DNA of 64,000 nt. Origin: Sipunculus nudus. Taxonomy: Eukaryota; Annelida; Sipuncula; Golfingiida; Sipunculidae. Positions 61,801-64,000 of this stretch are shown here, piece after piece. The position numbers and the translations under genes were made by a program. The stretch's first letter is position 1; the number at the start of each line of letters is the position of its first letter. The stretch spans positions 48,442,401 to 48,506,400 of the forward strand of contig CM049317.1 of assembly GCA_026874595.1 (NCBI GenBank), read 5' to 3'. Below the pieces are notes generated by a model. The model worked only from the letters and a program-made list of their open reading frames with translations. It was not told where the DNA came from and ran no database searches.

Positions 61801-61877
61801 ATGCTCTCTCATCAAACCAGTTGAGGAAGTTGTAGAATCCATGCACCACCATGTGATGTGTAGAGCGATAGTTAAAC
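37466..61877 (-). CDS. STT3B: Oligosaccharyltransferase catalytic subunit STT3B (N-terminus outside window)
   Basis: STT3 transfers the lipid-linked oligosaccharide to Asn in N-X-S/T sequons in the ER lumen. Fifteen exons with GT-AG borders join in consistent phases to 713 residues without a stop, matching STT3 from FNYRSTHH to the C-terminus. Key motifs, numbered from that Phe: [13 protein letters not shown] (about 20-31), [13 protein letters not shown] (about 112-124), [10 protein letters not shown] (about 297-306), [11 protein letters not shown] (the WWDYG catalytic motif, about 493-503), [11 protein letters not shown] with sequons in STT3 itself, and the DK-type motif [13 protein letters not shown]. 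Multiple membrane segments lie in exons 1-9. Assignment to the B paralogue rests on [14 protein letters not shown] and a long Lys/Arg-rich C-terminal tail, where STT3A ends earlier. The first exon or exons, with roughly 100 residues, lie beyond 64000. Introns range from a few hundred bases to 5.3 kb. Confidence 0.97.
37809..37880. repeat. (AT)n(AG)n microsatellite in STT3B intron
   Basis: A pure AT run of about 60 bases with one G interruption ends in AGAGAGAGAGA, 50 bases from an exon end. Confidence 0.9.
37931..38125 (-). CDS. STT3B: STT3B exon 14
   Basis: It encodes 65 residues beginning [14 protein letters not shown] and including [19 protein letters not shown]. The donor AAG|GTAAAA and acceptor TCTCAG are phase 0. 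Confidence 0.95.
38843..39382. repeat. Diverged two-copy tandem duplication in STT3B intron
   Basis: The segment from TAGTTCCGTAATCATTTAAT (38840) through GACGCAAGGTATCC recurs from 39130 (TTGTTCCGTAATCG) to GGCGCAAGATTATC, about 260 bases each. Shared blocks include ATATATTATGATC, AAAGGTTTTGT and ATAATGCTTTGAT or ACAATGCTTTGAT. Confidence 0.7.
40010..40302 (-). repeat. 73-bp tandem array abutting an STT3B splice donor
   Basis: GTGACA or a variant recurs at 40075, 40148, 40221 and 40294, spaced exactly 73 bases. The unit ends, on the minus strand, with CTCCAGATATGTCACA, and the last copy is the real exon end and donor CTTCAG|GTATGTCACA. The repeated unit therefore appears to start at the exon 13 donor, with the donor G changed to A or otherwise altered in the intronic copies. 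Confidence 0.8.
40303..40416 (-). CDS. STT3B: STT3B exon 13
   Basis: It encodes 38 residues, [20 protein letters not shown] through YYRFGELQ. This is the segment that best separates STT3B from STT3A. Its donor GTATGT borders a 73-bp tandem array. Confidence 0.96.
40417..42761. other. STT3B intron, no further feature recognised
   Basis: A CpG-richer part lies at 41500-42130. Short frames at 42473-42766 and on the minus strand are not supported. Confidence 0.5.
42762..42935 (-). CDS. STT3B: STT3B exon 12 (DK-type motif)
   Basis: It encodes 58 residues from [20 protein letters not shown] to EGEHPRDIR, including [18 protein letters not shown], part of the catalytic luminal domain that binds the sequon. 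Confidence 0.97.
43622..43793 (-). CDS. STT3B: STT3B exon 11 (WWDYG motif)
   Basis: It encodes [20 protein letters not shown], then [20 protein letters not shown] and [17 protein letters not shown] recognises the Ser/Thr of the acceptor sequon. Confidence 0.97.
44870..45057 (-). CDS. STT3B: STT3B exon 10 (last membrane segment and luminal start)
   Basis: A charged linker ([20 protein letters not shown]) is followed by a hydrophobic, Met-rich segment ([16 protein letters not shown]) and [20 protein letters not shown]. The donor is GG|GTAAGT. Confidence 0.96.
45240..45571. mobile_element. Harbinger-type MITE, copy 2 (in STT3B intron)
   Basis: GCCAAAAAAAATAAAAGGTA at the left is matched by inverted GTGCCTGAGAACC...TTTTTGCC at the right. 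TTA flanks both sides (45237-45239 and 45572-45574). It is related to 5281-5589. Confidence 0.78.
45575..50359. other. Large STT3B intron remainder
   Basis: A C-run lies at about 47017-47031. The remainder is AT-rich with short frames only; a 102-codon minus-strand frame at 45552-45860 shows no recognisable domain. Confidence 0.55.
50360..50553 (-). CDS. STT3B: STT3B exon 9
   Basis: It encodes [20 protein letters not shown], further membrane sequence, and an acidic/basic loop ending KKDEKYYDK. The donor reads AAG|GTTGGT, a weak form, but it is the only choice that keeps phase with exon 10. Confidence 0.94.
51181..51384 (-). CDS. STT3B: STT3B exon 8 (SVSEHQ loop)
   Basis: It encodes [20 protein letters not shown], then [20 protein letters not shown] and a membrane segment to [11 protein letters not shown] lies in external loop 5, which contributes to the active site. 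Confidence 0.97.
52124..52270 (-). CDS. STT3B: STT3B exon 7
   Basis: It encodes [20 protein letters not shown] and a membrane segment ending [11 protein letters not shown]. The donor is G|GTAGGT. Confidence 0.96.
52994..53092 (-). CDS. STT3B: STT3B exon 6
   Basis: It encodes [20 protein letters not shown] and [12 protein letters not shown], a very conserved STT3 segment. The phase is 1 at both ends. Confidence 0.96.
54295..54394 (-). CDS. STT3B: STT3B exon 5 (source of the 59-bp array)
   Basis: It encodes [20 protein letters not shown] and [13 protein letters not shown]. The acceptor is TGTTTCAG|GTATCAG. The first 39 bases of the exon are echoed about thirty times in the upstream intron. 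Confidence 0.96.
54395..56215 (-). repeat. 59-bp tandem array copied from an STT3B intron/exon junction
   Basis: About thirty units, most exactly 59 bases, lie in the intron just upstream of exon 5. In gene orientation a unit is about 20 bases like the intron end plus 39 bases like the start of exon 5 (GGAGGCTGTGTGTTCATCAT corresponds to GGAGGCTATGTGTTCATCAT). Central units are nearly identical (54540-55680). Edge units are more diverged, and some keep exon-like features: TTTTAG|GTGTCAGAATATGGAG at about 55718-55760 and 56018-56059, and GTATCAGCATGGGGAGGC at about 56143-56165. Most units have CAT where the acceptor CAG was. Confidence 0.92.
56410..56515. repeat. Short tandem repeat, about 24-bp unit, 5 copies
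   Basis: CTGCCAGTCATTTG and close variants recur at regular spacing in the STT3B intron. Confidence 0.8.
56905..56970 (-). CDS. STT3B: STT3B exon 4
   Basis: A 22-codon exon, [20 protein letters not shown] then YM, phase 0 on both sides with donor GTGAGT. Confidence 0.95.
57406..57494 (-). CDS. STT3B: STT3B exon 3 (DNE motif)
   Basis: It encodes [20 protein letters not shown] and ALMLTYFLW. The conserved Asp and Glu of the DNE motif contribute to metal and substrate binding in the family. Confidence 0.96.
57955..58260 (+). mobile_element. tRNA-derived SINE-like repeat
   Basis: TGGTCTAGGTGCAAAACACTGG resembles an A box and GAGTTTGATTCTGAG a B box of a tRNA, about 30 bases apart. A unique body follows, ending in A-rich sequence (AACAAAAAAAATAGG). 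No acceptor stem can be formed, so it is not a functional tRNA gene. The assignment rests on box-like motifs only. Confidence 0.5.
58372..58460 (-). CDS. STT3B: STT3B exon 2
   Basis: It encodes [20 protein letters not shown] and LFAACFIAI. The split codons on both sides complete Ser and Val, as in the family. Confidence 0.95.
58660..59755. repeat. 15/16-bp minisatellite in STT3B intron, about 1.1 kb
   Basis: It begins with units such as CCACCCCACTATGACCAAC and turns into the unit CACTAACACAACCAGC or CTGCTAACACAACCACC, repeated some seventy times. The strand is strongly biased: the plus strand has almost no T and G outside CTG and CTA. Confidence 0.93.
60340..60640. repeat. 45-bp minisatellite in STT3B intron
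   Basis: The unit CATGATGAGAAATAATGTAT (first 20 of 45 bases) recurs about six and a half times. Because 45 is divisible by 3, it yields repetitive open frames on both strands that are not genes. Confidence 0.92.
61659..61877 (-). CDS. STT3B: First STT3B exon inside the window
   Basis: It encodes 72 residues: [40 protein letters not shown], and a membrane segment to VFLAPMF. The first base completes the Trp of the preceding DPW. The upstream exon with the signal-anchor and first EFD motif was not found before 64000. Confidence 0.96.
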
Positions 61878-62605
61878 CTGGAAAAATACAAATTAAAATA
61901 TGTCAGATATAATACTGAATATGTTCTGTCCTTGTCTTACTCTTAGTGTTTAGCGGATCCAATCACACACCACTGCATGGTATGTGATCACAAACATGTT
62001 AGCAGGTATATTTGCTGGTTGAAAATACAAAAGGTTATTTAAATTATGCTCATTAGATGTACATTAAACTACATATAACAAGGTTTGTCAAAAGCAACAT
62101 TTTACTATAAATATTTAGTGCATAGGACCAGCATTGTACAAGTTGGTTTTCATATTTTTGCTTCCTCTATTCTTCCCATAGCTATGGATTCACCATTTCC
62201 AACCAGGGTTTTACATTTTAGTTCCATTTGATACAAGCAAGGGTTCATATGTTTTTTTTTTTTTTTGCTCCACCTCTTCATACAAGCAAGGTTTCATGTT
62301 TTCCTTCCACTTCCTATTCATACAAGCCAGCTATTCATTTTTTTCGCTCCCTTTTTATCTTCCCTACAATCAAAGATTCTGTGACACCCTTTATTTTTCC
62401 AAAATGCCAGTGACTAATCTATTCGCTCCTTCTACTCTTGCAGTAAGATTAGCACTGTAATGAAGCTTAACTATTTTTGTGTATGTTCATATTTTCAAGC
62501 TATGACATGTCTGCTGACAAAGCATCCTTGTGTTAAAGAATGAGGCCAACAAAGCCATAAAATATACAGTCAAAGGAAAAGCAAAAGTTAACAGAGCACA
62601 GGGCA

Positions 62606-62857
62606 CAGGGCTCGACATTAACAGTTAACCACTTGCCCTGGGCAAGTGAAAGTTCCAGAATATAGTGGAAGGGCCCACTACAAGTCTCCTCCTACTTGCC
62701 AAACTGAGCAAGGGGTCCAACATAAACCTTTATCCAAGTAAAGCCTTGAAAAGGGGGATTTTTGTGTTCTTGAATACAATCAATTATAATTGTAGGGCAA
62801 GTCAAAATTCATGAAGGGCAAGTAAAAGCTGTAGGTTAAATTTTATGTCGAGCCCTG
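62606..62857. mobile_element. hAT-like MITE, 252 bp
   Basis: CAGGGCTCGACATTAAC at the left and the inverted TTATGTCGAGCCCTG at the right form terminal inverted repeats. The interior repeats GGGCAAGT motifs. CAGGG ends fit hAT elements, but no clear 8-bp target duplication is visible. Confidence 0.65.
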
Positions 62858-63227
62858 GAGCAGACAAATGTCATCCTACAATACCAACTGTGTTGTGACC
62901 AAACAATGGCAGATGGTAAACACTGATAAAGATGACAGAACAACAGCTTTTACCACTAATGAACTAGGTTGAACACATACTGGAAGATAATCACATTTAA
63001 CACTATGTAAATATCAAAATCATACTGAGTACATGTATCGGTATATTCAGGTAACATACATCATTTCTGTCTCCACCCATGAAGACAGTTTCAATGCATA
63101 TATCCATGCTCCAGATGAACGTTAAAGATTCAGCAAAATACCTAGAGATACTAAAGACAATAAATCTATATTTTTTTTCATCAATTGCTTTGGTTAATAA
63201 TTTTGAGTTTCATGAGCATCCACCTGA
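62858..63227. other. Intron or upstream sequence, nothing recognised
   Basis: No exon compatible with the missing STT3B N-terminus was found here on the minus strand. Confidence 0.5.
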
Positions 63228-63535
63228 TTTTTGGTAACTCATCACAGCACCACCACATTCTGGTGACCTCTGACCTCATCGATTTTGCTGGGAGTCAAAC
63301 TCAGGCGTGATATTACATTGGTTAATATTTCTGTTGAGTGTCATCAAAATCCATCATACTCCAGGTTAGTTATCACAGCGAAGGGTTTTGCCTATAATCA
63401 AACTTGGGTGAGATAATCTATTGGTAAGAAGTTATATATCAAGTTTTGTGAAAATCGATCACACAAGTTATCATGGCTATACTAAAAGTTGACTGACAGA
63501 CATAAAGTAAGACAGACAGACAGCGAGTATACTGG
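63228..63535 (-). repeat. Interspersed repeat R2, unsplit copy
   Basis: The reverse complement starts with a GTCTGTCTGTC run, continues CTTACCAATAGAT and GATGGATTTTGATGACACTC, and ends GAGGTCAGAGGTCACCAGA. It shows the uninterrupted form of the sequence into which the LTR element inserted at 6.76 kb. Confidence 0.7.
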
Positions 63536-64000
63536 CGTAGATGGGCGTATGAAAACTTTAAAGTCATGATGCAGGAATATATTTTTAATTGAACATTCCC
63601 TGCATTGTTAAGAAATAAAAACGTTGAAAATATTTTGCAGATACACTGGAAAATTATTAACCTACTGCATCACACTCATTTGTTAAACATTATAAAAACA
63701 GAAGACTTGTAATATAACAGGTTTGAGCATAATATGTTCTATATCTGACACAACAGGGCATGCATTGGCTTAACACAAATTGATGCTTTCATTCCTGAAA
63801 ATCACATGTACTTTCTATATTCCATAACAAAGGCTCAAAAAGCCTGTAATTTATTCAGTCTATGATCTTCTTAGTATGCATAGTAAGTTTGATAGCTTTG
63901 CTCAGAGCACATATTCCGGGTGCAATCAGATATGAATGCAGTGTCACAAGTAACCTACTTATTTTTCCAACCAATCATGGACTGCAACATAATGAGCATA
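63536..64000. other. End of window, nothing recognised
   Basis: Only AT-rich sequence with short frames. It is probably still STT3B intron. Confidence 0.45.

Noticed and set aside
61878-64000. Search for the first STT3B exon
   Set aside because: No minus-strand sequence encoding the expected segment before DPW with a suitable donor was found, so the exon is taken to lie beyond the window.

Overview
The window is animal (eukaryotic) DNA: AT-rich, with long introns, GT-AG splice sites, AT/GA/TG microsatellites, minisatellites and many transposable-element remnants. It holds one conserved host gene and several mobile elements. The repeat types (a FLYWCH/MULE transposase element, a Ty3/gypsy element with integrase ahead of reverse transcriptase, and repeats with a GACCCATGGGTC cap and a GACG-rich tail) suggest a marine invertebrate, most likely a lophotrochozoan such as a mollusc or brachiopod. 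That placement is inference.

Left part (1-31.4 kb). This is repeat territory with no convincing host gene. It contains several copies of one mosaic repeat family with conserved ends (1.3-3.5, 12.1-17.3, 18.1-21.2 and 30.8-31.4 kb). It also holds a 1.4-kb terminal-inverted-repeat element (5.0-6.4 kb) with a Harbinger-type MITE nested inside, and an internally deleted Ty3/gypsy retrotransposon (6.76-10.85 kb) with pol order integrase, reverse transcriptase, RNase H. A complete-looking Mutator-like (MULE) element lies at 23.19-28.26 kb with inverted ends, a 9-bp target duplication and a five-exon FLYWCH/MULE transposase gene that carries a nonsense codon and a frameshift.

Middle (31.4-37.4 kb). 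No gene is recognised. There are AT microsatellites, a G24 tract and a 177-bp MITE.

Right part (37.4-64 kb). The minus strand carries the oligosaccharyltransferase catalytic subunit STT3B. Fifteen exons, all phase-consistent and free of stops, encode 713 residues from just after the first luminal segment to the C-terminus. The first exon or exons lie beyond position 64000. The introns hold minisatellites. Two of these are unusual because their units copy a splice junction of the adjacent STT3B exon: a 59-bp unit at the acceptor of the VSAWGGYVF exon (about 30 copies) and a 73-bp unit at the donor of the exon ending GELQ (4 copies).

No CRISPR array, rRNA, functional tRNA or bacterial-type system is present. 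The most noteworthy signals are the splice-junction-seeded tandem arrays, the retrotransposon with rearranged pol order, the intact MULE boundaries, and the hairpin-capped repeat family whose ends are defined by a nested insertion with an unoccupied paralogous site.
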